Assembly: GCA_002696035.1 (NCBI GenBank)
Contig: NZQV01000018.1
Coordinates: forward strand, 124,001-188,000
Direction: 5' to 3'
Length of the DNA: 64,000 bases
Source of the DNA: Balneola sp.
GTDB lineage: Bacteria > Bacteroidota > Rhodothermia > Balneolales > Balneolaceae
In this document: positions 1-8,203 of the stretch, in pieces
How the letters are laid out: each line of letters starts with the position of its first letter
How positions within the stretch are numbered: position 1 is the stretch's first letter
Translations under genes and position numbers: made by a program
Notes under the pieces: generated by a model
What the model was told of the DNA's origin: nothing
The model's database searches: none
The model's input: only the letters and a program-made list of their open reading frames with translations

Positions 1-1692
1 TTCTTCTTTCTTTCTCTTGAATTCTGCCAGCTGTTCTTTGCGGCCTTCTACGCGCTGCTGTACTTCGGCTTCAATTTTACGCCTGGCATTTTCAAGTTCC
101 TGACTCACCGTTTGTCGCAAAGCATTCATAAATAGATCATCCACATTGGAACGAACGCGAACCCGCAGCGGGCCATCCACGTTATCCACCAAAGCTGAAA
201 CGTCGATGCGATCGGTACTGCCTATGGCGTCTCTTACCAAACGCTCCAGCCGATTTTTGGGCTGCCCTGCAGAAGCAAAATCAAAACTGATATCCCGGGC
301 CAGATAATCGATCCGGCTGTCAATGCGCTTATCTATGATACTCAAATTCACGCTCACATCACCCTTCCCTGAACTGAGTTCATAAGGCAGCAGGTCGGAA
401 CCAGAAAAGCGGGCTTTGGAAAGGGTAAACCCTTCATAAGCAAGGGTGAAACTTTCGCGGGGCTCTTCCTCCAGGTAATTAAACTCCCCGTTTAGGGAAA
501 GCCTGACTTCATTCTCATCCCTGCCTCCCACTTCAAACTTCACAGGCTCTCCTGTTTTTTTCTGACTGCTGCTGATCCCCGTCACCATACCGGAGATCTC
601 TACATCCGACTTCGTTCTGCCCGAAAGCTCAATATTCTTAAACCAGAAACCGGGCAGGTCATATTTATCGGTGAAGTGATAATCAATACCTTCATAACGG
701 GGAATTTCTTCGGTTGAATCTTCCGCGCCCACCAAACGACTGCCATATTCCCGGGCAATGGCTACGTATTCTAAATAAGCCGCATAATCACCCAGTAAAT
801 TGCTACCAAACAACGCTTTCCCGATATTCTGCACATCCAGGTCCGGAAGTTTGGCCACACTTAATGCCCGCTGATAATCGGCACGAATCCAGTCATCAAC
901 CTGAGAAAGGTCTTCCCTGGTGGTTCCGTAATCCTGCTCAAATTCCTGCTTTATGGTTTCAGCGCGTGTCTTCAGGGAATCAACTTGTTTGCGAAGCTTT
1001 TGCACATTCTCGATAGCCTCTACAAGCTGTTTAGGCTGCTTGATCTCTTTTGGCTTGATGGCATTTACCGTTGTTTCAACCTGCGCAATCTCTTTTCGAA
1101 CATTGGTATTTTTAAACGTGCTATCCCATTTGGAATAGGTCTTTTCAACTCCTTTTCGCAGCGAGTCTATCTTTTGGGGTGATTGGATATTCACTTTCGC
1201 CATCAGGCTGTCCACGTTCAGGTCATCACGGGCATCGGTAAAACGGACTTCCGCATTTTGTTGAGCCTGACTGCTCACCTGATTTACCACACCGTACAAA
1301 AATCCGGGCTCGGCATCAGTCTCCTCTTCCGGCACTTCGAATGCTCCATCGGTTTCACGCTCCGTTGCCAGTTCAAATCCCGTTACTTGCATATTGTTGA
1401 CGATCACCTTACTGGCAAGAACCAGCGGCCAGAATTCAACCTGAAATTCAGTTTCACCGGTTTCAAAGGTATTTTCCATGGTACTGTTTGGATTGGTAAC
1501 CTGAAGACGATCCCATCGTAAATGCAAATTCATCAGATCAAAAACCAACCCATCCACTTCTACTTTGGCTTCGTTGATGACACTTGCCTGATACTCGATC
1601 TGTTCTTCCACCCATTCATCGGTGATGAAATACGTGGCCGCAAAGCTAATTCCTGCTAAAATCAATACAACTATAATTCCCCAGATTCTCAT
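1..1692 (-). CDS. TIGR03545-type membrane-anchored protein (C-terminus off the left edge)
   Basis: The frame is open from an ATG at 1692 to the window edge (564 codons seen). The first residues, MRIWGIIVVLILAGISF, form one N-terminal membrane anchor. The rest is a long, charged, coiled-coil-rich and beta-rich extracytoplasmic region; residues near the left edge are strongly helical (many E, K, R, Q). The size, anchor and tight linkage to the multi-spanning protein just upstream (3 nt apart) match the TIGR03545/TIGR03546 pair found in marine bacteria, whose function is unknown. I assign the family from memory of that pairing and the N-terminus. The C-terminal part is missing because of the window boundary. 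Confidence 0.75.
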   Translation of the reverse strand, partial: MRIWGIIVVLILAGISFAATYFITDEWVEEQIEYQASVINEAKVEVDGLVFDLMNLHLRWDRLQVTNPNSTMENTFETGETEFQVEFWPLVLASKVIVNNMQVTGFELATERETDGAFEVPEEETDAEPGFLYGVVNQVSSQAQQNAEVRFTDARDDLNVDSLMAKVNIQSPQKIDSLRKGVEKTYSKWDSTFKNTNVRKEIAQVETTVNAIKPKEIKQPKQLVEAIENVQKLRKQVDSLKTRAETIKQEFEQDYGTTREDLSQVDDWIRADYQRALSVAKLPDLDVQNIGKALFGSNLLGDYAAYLEYVAIAREYGSRLVGAEDSTEEIPRYEGIDYHFTDKYDLPGFWFKNIELSGRTKSDVEISGMVTGISSSQKKTGEPVKFEVGGRDENEVRLSLNGEFNYLEEEPRESFTLAYEGFTLSKARFSGSDLLPYELSSGKGDVSVNLSIIDKRIDSRIDYLARDISFDFASAGQPKNRLERLVRDAIGSTDRIDVSALVDNVDGPLRVRVRSNVDDLFMNALRQTVSQELENARRKIEAEVQQRVEGRKEQLAEFKRKKEE

Positions 1693-1695
1693 GAC

Positions 1696-2220
1696 CTATC
1701 CTCTCACTCGGCTTACGGTTTGGTAGATGGTATAAAACTTGGTGCCTTTGAATGCCTGCACGATTTTCCATTTTTGCACCTTGGCATGAATGTGTTCCCG
1801 ATATTGAACCACTCCGTACATCACCAGTGGAAACATCGGTCCTGAAAGAATTAAGGCCGACACAAAACTGCCCATCACCACGGTGTTATAGAAATTTGTG
1901 AAGGCCCACCATTCATTATTATACATCGAGGTCCAGGTCTCCTGCATGCTTTCCAGCTCCAGCAAATAGGTTCCAAAACTGTGAAAAAGTGGGTCAGCCA
2001 GGTATGCAATTCCACTGAAGATGGTGAATGACAAAATTGCCATCCCAAAATTCACTTTAAAAATCAGGATCAAAACCAATATGATCAGGTTGTGAGGAGA
2101 TGAAAGTGGAGTTAATCCAATGATCATCCCCAAAATCACACCACCCGCAATCTGAGCCGGTGATGCTTCTGATGCCAAGGCTTTCAACAACTTGGCGATG
2201 TAGCGCATTATTAAAAACAT
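1696..2220 (-). CDS. TIGR03546-type small integral membrane protein
   Basis: A 174-residue polytopic protein with hydrophobic stretches around residues 25-60 and 110-140. The N-terminal part (LASEASPAQIAGGVILGMIIG) resembles DUF2062-like membrane proteins and is typical of TIGR03546. It sits directly upstream of the TIGR03545-type gene on the same strand with 3 nt between them, so the two are almost certainly cotranscribed and probably act together in the envelope. No catalytic motif is visible and the function is unknown. The start ATG (2220) is followed after four codons by another ATG, so the exact start is uncertain by a few residues. Confidence 0.8.
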   Translation of the reverse strand: MFLIMRYIAKLLKALASEASPAQIAGGVILGMIIGLTPLSSPHNLIILVLILIFKVNFGMAILSFTIFSGIAYLADPLFHSFGTYLLELESMQETWTSMYNNEWWAFTNFYNTVVMGSFVSALILSGPMFPLVMYGVVQYREHIHAKVQKWKIVQAFKGTKFYTIYQTVSRVRG

Positions 2221-2401
2221 AGTAAGGCCGTTTTTTTTACTCTCTGTTATTCTTGAAAGTAACTTAAATTAACATGAATTTCTGTATGTTACGCATGTGG
2301 GATTTGATTTATAGTAACATTTAAGGATTCTGTTTCGTTACTATAATTCGTTTTCAGATCTTGTATTTTTACTTTCATCGACACTTTAAACCTGATGCGC
2401 T

Positions 2402-3757
2402 ATGATCCACCGATTTTCTTTTCTTGCTATACTTCTTGTATTCGGATTTTTTATGAGTTCCTGCAACCTCTCCAATTCAAAAGAAACATCCGATGCCCCT
2501 TTCCCCTGTGAAGATGGATTTGCCAACGGCTTTGCCTGCGATAACGTGGATCTGTTTTCTCACGTGTCTATCTTTGATCTGGCCGGAGATTCCAGCGGTG
2601 TTTTTTTGAATGACATCTGGGGATGGACCGATCCGCAAACCGCTAAAGAATATGCCTTAGTTGGCCTCACCAATGGAACAGCCTTTGTGGATATATCAGA
2701 TCCTGAAAATCCGGTTGTTGTAGGCCGGCTTCCGGAGTCGAATATCAGAGGCAAATTCAAGCAGCTTACTTTAGATAATTATCCTGCCTGTAATGTTGGT
2801 ATTGGTTCTATCAGCCGTTCAAAGTCTCTGGCTCAGGGAACTGCCTGGCGTGATGTTAAAGTATACGACAACCACGCTTTTGTGGTAAGTGATGCTCAGC
2901 CACATGGAATGCAGGTGTTTGACCTGACCCGACTTCGCGAATATGACGGCGTGGTTATGGAGTTTGAGCACGATGCTTTATACGACAAATTTGGTCCTGC
3001 TCATAACATTGTGATCAATCCAGAAACCGGTTTTGCATATGGAGTCGGAATCACCCAATCGGAAATGTGTGGAAGTCGTGATAGCACCGGTTTGCATATG
3101 ATCGACATCCGAAATCCAAAAGCCCCGGAATTTGCAGGATGTTACATCGACTCTTCTCCCGGAAATTATAGAATTGCCCCAGGTTATATTCATGATGCGC
3201 AATGTGTGGTATATGATGGCCCCGATGGCAGATACTCCGGTCAGGAAATTTGCTTTAATTCAGCTGAAGGAAATGTGGTTATAGCAGATGTAACCGACAA
3301 AGAAGACCCAAAAACAGTTGGATTCAAACGCCAAGCCGACATGCAGTATTCTCATCAGGGCTGGTTGACAGAAGATCATGCCTATTTCTTAATGAACGAC
3401 GAGCTGGATGAACGCAATCTTGGGCGTGGCACCAAAACCTATATCTGGGATGTTCGGGACTTAGAAGATCCTGAATTCATGGGCTATTACGAGCATCAAT
3501 CCTACTCCATCGATCACAATTTATATGTTCGGGGAGAATATGCATTCGAAACGAACTACAATGCGGGATTACAAATTCTGGATCTCTCCAATATTGAAGA
3601 TGCCGAACTTGAACGCGTTGCCTATTTCGACACTCGACCCCGAACCGATGCTGCCGAGTTTACCGGCACCTGGAGCAACTACCCCTATTTCGGCAGCGGA
3701 ATGGTTGTTTTAAGTGACATTGAAACCGGCCTGTTTATTGTACGCCCCAATCTGTAA
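2402..3757 (+). CDS. choice-of-anchor-B/LVIVD-repeat secreted lipoprotein
   Basis: A 451-residue protein with a lipoprotein signal peptide (lipobox ending at Cys21, FMSSC). The body is a series of blade-like units of the type V.I.D.S.P..P..VG, for example near residues 97-115 (FVDISDPENPVVVG), 230-245 (IDIRNPKAPEFAG) and 300-315. These are LVIVD repeats, which fold as a beta-propeller, and the arrangement matches the choice-of-anchor-B family common in marine Bacteroidota. It is probably a surface or periplasmic lipoprotein; its ligand is unknown. It is transcribed alone, divergent from the membrane pair. Family assignment is from the repeat pattern; no enzymatic role is claimed. Confidence 0.8.
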   Translation: MIHRFSFLAILLVFGFFMSSCNLSNSKETSDAPFPCEDGFANGFACDNVDLFSHVSIFDLAGDSSGVFLNDIWGWTDPQTAKEYALVGLTNGTAFVDISDPENPVVVGRLPESNIRGKFKQLTLDNYPACNVGIGSISRSKSLAQGTAWRDVKVYDNHAFVVSDAQPHGMQVFDLTRLREYDGVVMEFEHDALYDKFGPAHNIVINPETGFAYGVGITQSEMCGSRDSTGLHMIDIRNPKAPEFAGCYIDSSPGNYRIAPGYIHDAQCVVYDGPDGRYSGQEICFNSAEGNVVIADVTDKEDPKTVGFKRQADMQYSHQGWLTEDHAYFLMNDELDERNLGRGTKTYIWDVRDLEDPEFMGYYEHQSYSIDHNLYVRGEYAFETNYNAGLQILDLSNIEDAELERVAYFDTRPRTDAAEFTGTWSNYPYFGSGMVVLSDIETGLFIVRPNL

Positions 3758-3855
3758 CTAAAATTTAACAACCACACTTTCCAGTTCCAGGCTTTGCATA
3801 ATGTCAGCCCGTCCACGGGTTTATATTTCCCGGATGTTATGATATAGCCGGTTCT

Positions 3856-3886
3856 TTTGAGTTGAAGGCATATTTACGTACATTTA
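3856..3886 (+). promoter_or_regulatory. Bacteroidota-type promoter of the alpha-oxoamine synthase gene
   Basis: TTTG at 3856-3859, a 19-nt spacer and TACATTTA at 3879-3886 match the known Bacteroidota pattern (-33 TTTG, -7 TAnnTTTG) with one mismatch. Transcription would start near 3893, giving a leader of about 60 nt before the ATG at 3956. Confidence 0.55.
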
Positions 3887-3955
3887 CCACGTTTTAAATA
3901 CGGCACTGAATGCCGTTCAAATCACAAATTAAAGCGATAATTTCAGCGCAACTTT

Positions 3956-5182
3956 ATGGATTTATTTGACAAACTTGAGGGCCGACCAAGTCCACTGGGC
4001 CAATTTACTTCTGAAGGATACGGGTACTACACTTTTCCAAAATTAGAAGGACCATTAGGTCCGGAAATGCAATTCAATGGCAAGGATATGGTCGTTTGGA
4101 GTATCAACGACTATCTTGGAATTGGAAGCAACCCGGAGATCAAAAAAGTAGATGTTGAAGCTACTGAAAAATATAGTCTCAGTGCGCCAATGGGTGCTCG
4201 TCTTATGACCGGCAACTCTACTGAGCACGAGAAACTGGAAGAAGAACTGGCGGCTTTTGTTCATAAAGAAGATGCGCAGCTTCTCAACTTTGGGTACCAG
4301 GGCATCATGAGTACCATCCATGCGTTGGTTGACCGTAACGACATTCTTATTTACGACGAACTGAGCCATGCATGCATCGTTGATGGAAAACAGCTTTCTA
4401 TGGCTGATAAGTATGTATTTAAGCACAACGATCTTGAAAGCTTCAAAAAGCAGCTTTTCCGTGCTAAAAAGAAAATGAATGAGAACACTTCTATACTCGT
4501 GGTAACAGAAGGTGTTTTTGGAATGACCGGAGACCTCGGTATTCTGAAAGAGATCATTGAGCTCAAAAAAGAAGTTCCTTTCCGTTTATTGGTAGATGAC
4601 GCTCACGGAATTGGAACCATGGGTGAAGACGGATCCGGCACAGGAACCCATTTAGGTGTTCAGGATGGAATTGACGTTTATTTTGGAACCTTTGCCAAAT
4701 CCTTTGCACTGATCGGTGCCTTTATTGCATCTGAACCACGGGTTATTGAATTCCTGAAAGCGAATTCCAGAAGTCAGGTTTTTGCAAAGTCACTTCCATT
4801 GCCGTTGGTTGTAACCGCCCGCAAGCGATTGCAGATGATCAAAGACAATCCTCAGTGGCGCGAAACCCTTTGGAACAACACCCTGAAACTGCGCGATGGA
4901 CTTCGTGATCTGGGCTATACCGTTCTTCCTTCAGAAAGTCCGGTTACTCCGGTGCTCACTAAAGGAAGTACAGAACTCTGTACCGACATCATGCGCAAGC
5001 TTCGTGAAGAACACGGCGTATTTGTGAGTGGTGTTGCATACCCCGTTGTACCAAGAGGCACCGTATTGATCCGTATCATACCAACAGCAGCGCATACCGA
5101 TGCACACATTGACAAAACGCTGAAGGCTTTTGATGCTATCAAAGAATACGTTTTTGAAGCCGCTGAAAAGATGAGTGCTTAA
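3956..5182 (+). CDS. PLP-dependent alpha-oxoamine synthase (serine palmitoyltransferase / cysteate acyltransferase / KBL type)
   Basis: A 408-residue class II aminotransferase-fold enzyme. Family residues are clear: SHAC with the ring-stacking His138, the DDAHG motif (Asp214/215, His217), and the PLP lysine K248 in FGTFAKSF. Such enzymes condense an amino acid with an acyl-CoA. The sequence is closest in style to the Bacteroidota homologues with the opening GPLGxFxSxxxGYYxFPKLEGP, which are variously annotated as 2-amino-3-ketobutyrate CoA ligase, serine palmitoyltransferase or, in sulfonolipid makers, cysteate fatty acyltransferase. I therefore expect a role in sphingolipid or sulfonolipid base synthesis rather than threonine breakdown, since no threonine dehydrogenase is adjacent. 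Substrate choice cannot be read from the sequence. It has its own promoter and terminator. Confidence 0.8.
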   Translation: MDLFDKLEGRPSPLGQFTSEGYGYYTFPKLEGPLGPEMQFNGKDMVVWSINDYLGIGSNPEIKKVDVEATEKYSLSAPMGARLMTGNSTEHEKLEEELAAFVHKEDAQLLNFGYQGIMSTIHALVDRNDILIYDELSHACIVDGKQLSMADKYVFKHNDLESFKKQLFRAKKKMNENTSILVVTEGVFGMTGDLGILKEIIELKKEVPFRLLVDDAHGIGTMGEDGSGTGTHLGVQDGIDVYFGTFAKSFALIGAFIASEPRVIEFLKANSRSQVFAKSLPLPLVVTARKRLQMIKDNPQWRETLWNNTLKLRDGLRDLGYTVLPSESPVTPVLTKGSTELCTDIMRKLREEHGVFVSGVAYPVVPRGTVLIRIIPTAAHTDAHIDKTLKAFDAIKEYVFEAAEKMSA

Positions 5183-5205
5183 CGAGCATTTCAGCTTAGA
5201 AATTC

Positions 5206-5240
5206 AAGTCCGTTCGGTGAAAGCTGAACGGACTTTTTTT
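5206..5240 (+). terminator. Rho-independent terminator after the alpha-oxoamine synthase gene
   Basis: A 10-bp perfect stem (AAGTCCGTTC / GAACGGACTT, 5206-5215 and 5225-5234) with a 9-nt loop runs into a T tract (5234-5240). It overlaps the stop codon of the convergent birA gene. Confidence 0.85.
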
Positions 5241-6057
5241 ATGTGGATGGATCTTCTAACACCCGGATTTGCTGGTAGGTATATTTTTGAACATCAAGAT
5301 CTTTTTTCATTGCCAGAAACTCCCCCGACTCATTCACCCCTAAAAATTTATACTTTTCCTCCAGCACATCTCCATTAATCTCGATATCACACCACTTTCC
5401 AACTCCTCTCATCAAGCCATTTACCTCCTTAACCAGCTCCTTACTTTGGTGCGTCCACTGCCGGTATTTGTATTCGATCCTTTGCAACAGATGGGCCAAC
5501 AGCTCTTCCCTGCTTATCGCTTCATTCGATTCCAAACAGACCGAAGTAGCCTTCTCTGCCATTTGCCCGGGGAACTGAGTCTGTGCTACATTCAGTCCGA
5601 TCCCAACAACCACCCGATCCAGCCTATTCCCTATAAAAACCGTCTCTGTCAGAATTCCGCAGATCTTTTTGTTGGCTATAAGGATATCATTCGGCCACTT
5701 GATCTTCCCCTGTATTCCAGCAATTTCTTCTAGAGATTCTTGAACAGCCAAGGCACAGGCAAGCGTCAATAGATTCAGGCGATCTGCATTTTTGGGCTCG
5801 AAGATTATGGAGAAGGTCAGATTTTTCCCGGGATCAACCGTCCACTTTCGATCGTATTGCCCCCGTCCTCCAGACTGATAATCCGTTAAAATAAGCGTGC
5901 CATGCATCGAGTTATCTCCCTCCCTTTTTTTGGCTAATGAATTGGTAGAAGGCAGTTCCTCAAAAAAAGAAAAGCTACGCCCCAACCAGGACGTAGCTAA
6001 TTTCGATTCAAATAACGTTGTATCAAACAAAATCCGGGATCTGATGTTTTGGCTCAC
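5239..6057 (-). CDS. birA: biotin--[acetyl-CoA-carboxylase] ligase
   Basis: A 272-residue protein that activates biotin with ATP and transfers it to the biotin carrier of carboxylases. The biotin/ATP loop GRGQYDRKW is near residue 69, the KWPNDI motif near 125, and a C-terminal SH3-like domain closes the protein. There is no N-terminal helix-turn-helix, so this is the short, non-regulatory class I type. It lies 46 nt downstream of the CBM48 gene on the same strand and converges with the alpha-oxoamine synthase gene. Start at ATG 6057 gives normal length. Confidence 0.95.
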   Translation of the reverse strand: MSQNIRSRILFDTTLFESKLATSWLGRSFSFFEELPSTNSLAKKREGDNSMHGTLILTDYQSGGRGQYDRKWTVDPGKNLTFSIIFEPKNADRLNLLTLACALAVQESLEEIAGIQGKIKWPNDILIANKKICGILTETVFIGNRLDRVVVGIGLNVAQTQFPGQMAEKATSVCLESNEAISREELLAHLLQRIEYKYRQWTHQSKELVKEVNGLMRGVGKWCDIEINGDVLEEKYKFLGVNESGEFLAMKKDLDVQKYTYQQIRVLEDPST

Positions 6058-6103
6058 TTTCTAAAGTAAGGTAATCGCATCAATGTTCCCCATTAAAGCA
6101 GGA

Positions 6104-6403
6104 TTATTTACCTACCTTAATCACAGAATCTTCGGTACCATGCTCGTTGGTGACATATTCATCAGCGGCATCGTCGTTTTCCCAGCGCTCACCGTCAATA
6201 AAATATTTGAATTTATATTCATTCTCCGGCTTCAAGCGAAGTGTTGTGGTCCAGCCCCCTTTTTTCTTTTCCAGCTTATCGGCGTCAGTGTCCCAGTTGT
6301 TAAAGGTGCCAGCGACAGCTACTTCTTTTTCCGCCCATTCTTCAGGAATGGTTAGGGTTACTTTGCAAACCGTCCGTTTTGGAGTGAATTCTTTTGAGAT
6401 CAT
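6104..6403 (-). CDS. stand-alone CBM48 / isoamylase-N-terminal-like domain protein
   Basis: A 99-residue protein consisting of a single early-set domain of the CBM48/glycogen-binding kind: VAVAGTFNNWD followed by LRLKPENEYKFKYFIDGERWENDD. In larger proteins this module binds alpha-glucans or accompanies glycogen-branching enzymes and AMPK. Small free-standing versions are widespread in Bacteroidota and their role is not established. No signal peptide is visible, so it is probably cytoplasmic. It precedes birA on the same strand by 46 nt, but there is no obvious functional link. Confidence 0.85.
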   Translation of the reverse strand: MISKEFTPKRTVCKVTLTIPEEWAEKEVAVAGTFNNWDTDADKLEKKKGGWTTTLRLKPENEYKFKYFIDGERWENDDAADEYVTNEHGTEDSVIKVGK

Positions 6404-6871
6404 AACAGTAAAGTTTTATTCGATGAGTGAGTGAGTGAGAACTAAAAATACTGCATTATTTAGCATCAACAAAATTTTACTAATATTAATTAATGAATAA
6501 TTAAGTAATTATATAAATTTTTTACTTAATTATAATTTTTAACTAATTAATTTAGTTATGGAAGCGATTTTTCATCTAATAATAGTCTCATCTTTTAACT
6601 CTACGACTAACAAAATAAAATTTTATACCTTCTTCTTGTAAACATTTCAACTAGTGTCATGTTAGTGTGCAAACACTGAGTAAAGACCTGCCATGTTTTA
6701 TCAAAACTTCCCCCCATACATATATAATTAAAGCTACAAAAACCTGACAGGTCTGCGGACACAAGTGTCTTAACTTTACACTAGTCTTTTTTTTTAATAA
6801 TCGTTGTATACAGCATTACTATCTTCTTTTTTACCTAAGCTAACATCAGTTGAATAAGCATAGCTAATTAA
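6404..6871. other. gene-free AT-rich stretch
   Basis: Between the divergent CBM48 and sialidase-fold genes. The first ~200 nt are very AT-rich with no ORF worth reporting; the second part (6650-6785) holds the MITE-like inverted-repeat element listed separately. Confidence 0.6.
6650..6785. repeat. MITE-like element with terminal inverted repeats
   Basis: Ends are ACTAGTGT (6650-6657) and ACACTAGT (6778-6785), a perfect 8-bp inverted pair. Similarity continues inward: ATGTTA against AAGTTA, then AGACCTG (6684-6690) against CAGGTCT (6748-6754). The element is 136 bp and non-coding. It also contains the palindromic ACACAAGTGT-like segment at 6760-6769. No clear target duplication was found, although CTAG occurs at both ends. 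Confidence 0.45.
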
Positions 6872-8050
6872 ATGAATTCCTTTAAGTTTTATAGTGCTGT
6901 TTTGTTAATTGCATTAGTTCCATTTTTGCTCTTGGCACAAAATTCTGAAAAACCTTTTTCTGTTGAACCAGTTTTCGACTTAGATCAACCTAAAACGGCA
7001 GGGCTTACCTTTGCAGATAATATCCAAACATTCACAATTTTCGCGCCAGATTCATCCCAAAATACCTACAACCATGGTGTGGTCTTGTATCCATTTAAAG
7101 GAAAATTATTCGCTATGTGGCAAAGCTCAGCCAGGGATGAAGATGCTGCTGACACCCAGGTTTATTACAGCGTAAGCCAAGATCTCAGATCATGGAGTGA
7201 CCCTATCACATTAACCAGGAAATCAGAGTCAGGGATAACAACAAGTGGTGGATGGTGGAGCCATAACGACACCCTCATCGCTTTTATCAATGTCTGGCCG
7301 GAGAATGAGGATACGCCCCGGCAGGGATACACCGCTTTCATGAGATCTACAGATGGGCAAAATTGGTCTGCCCTTAAAAGAGTAAAAGTAAATAATGGAA
7401 CTCCCATCAAAGGTATCATAGAACAAGATCTGAGAGCGCTGCCCGATGGCCGAATTATTACGAGCTTCCATATGCAACCCGGATTGATCGCAACTCCTTT
7501 TTATACGGATGATCCTTCTGCCACTACGGGATGGATCGCCGGAGAAATGACAAACCTGCTTTCCGACAAATTCATAAGCCGTGAGTTAGAACCCAGCTGG
7601 TTTTACCGGGAAGATGGCGCTGTAGTCATGATATTCAGAGACCAGCATAGTTCTCACAAAAAATTAGCCTCCATCAGTTATGATCGCGGGGAAAGTTGGT
7701 CAACCCCCGAACTTATTGATACGCCCGATTCCCGGTCTAAACAAAGTGCAGGAAACCTCCCCGATGGCACTGCTTTTATGGTGAATAATCCTTCTGCAGA
7801 TAAAACCCGATATCCACTTGCTATCACCCTAAGTGAACATGGATATACCTTTGACCGCGCCTTACTTATCCGAAGTGGCGGGGAAGACCTTCAACCCTTA
7901 CGATATTCCGGAAAGTACAAACGGGAAGGTTACAGCTATCCAAAAAGCATCGTTTGGGGAGACTATTTGTACGTGGGCTATGCCACGAATAAAGAAGATG
8001 TTGAGGGAAGCCGAATTCCCCTTTCAGCACTAAAATACTCAACTCATTAA
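6872..8050 (+). CDS. secreted sialidase-fold (BNR repeat) protein
   Basis: A 392-residue protein with an N-terminal signal peptide (hydrophobic core at residues 8-21, cleavage after LLLAQ). It carries repeated Asp-box-like signatures typical of six-bladed sialidase-fold propellers: SQDLRSWSDP, STDGQNWSAL and SYDRGESWSTP. The C-terminal YSYPKSIVWGDYLYVGYATNKED is characteristic of exo-sialidase-like proteins in polysaccharide-degrading Bacteroidota. Whether it is a true sialidase is unclear: the arginine triad cannot be fixed by eye and there is no neighbouring sialic-acid gene. Periplasmic or secreted glycan processing is the likely role. Transcribed alone. Confidence 0.75.
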   Translation: MNSFKFYSAVLLIALVPFLLLAQNSEKPFSVEPVFDLDQPKTAGLTFADNIQTFTIFAPDSSQNTYNHGVVLYPFKGKLFAMWQSSARDEDAADTQVYYSVSQDLRSWSDPITLTRKSESGITTSGGWWSHNDTLIAFINVWPENEDTPRQGYTAFMRSTDGQNWSALKRVKVNNGTPIKGIIEQDLRALPDGRIITSFHMQPGLIATPFYTDDPSATTGWIAGEMTNLLSDKFISRELEPSWFYREDGAVVMIFRDQHSSHKKLASISYDRGESWSTPELIDTPDSRSKQSAGNLPDGTAFMVNNPSADKTRYPLAITLSEHGYTFDRALLIRSGGEDLQPLRYSGKYKREGYSYPKSIVWGDYLYVGYATNKEDVEGSRIPLSALKYSTH

Positions 8051-8132
8051 TTGTTGAGTTCCGCCAAGCTGTCCGTATTTGTTAGCAATAAAAAATATGG
8101 CAGGATATTTGTAAAGATTAACTTCTAAACAG

Positions 8133-8163
8133 TTGAACCGCCCTGTTTATAAGGTTAACTTTA
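8133..8163 (+). promoter_or_regulatory. Bacteroidota-type promoter of secA
   Basis: TTG (8133-8135), a 20-nt spacer and TAACTTTA (8156-8163) fit the TTTG/TAnnTTTG pattern with one mismatch in the -7 box. It predicts a ~35-nt leader before the ATG at 8204. Confidence 0.5.
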
Positions 8164-8203
8164 ACGGTTCACGAAATTTTTAGAAGAGTACGAGTACCCC
8201 ATT

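Noticed and set aside
714-1521. Plus-strand frames inside the TIGR03545-type gene
   Set aside because: The minus-strand frame is open throughout and carries a coherent membrane protein; the plus-strand frames show no family features.
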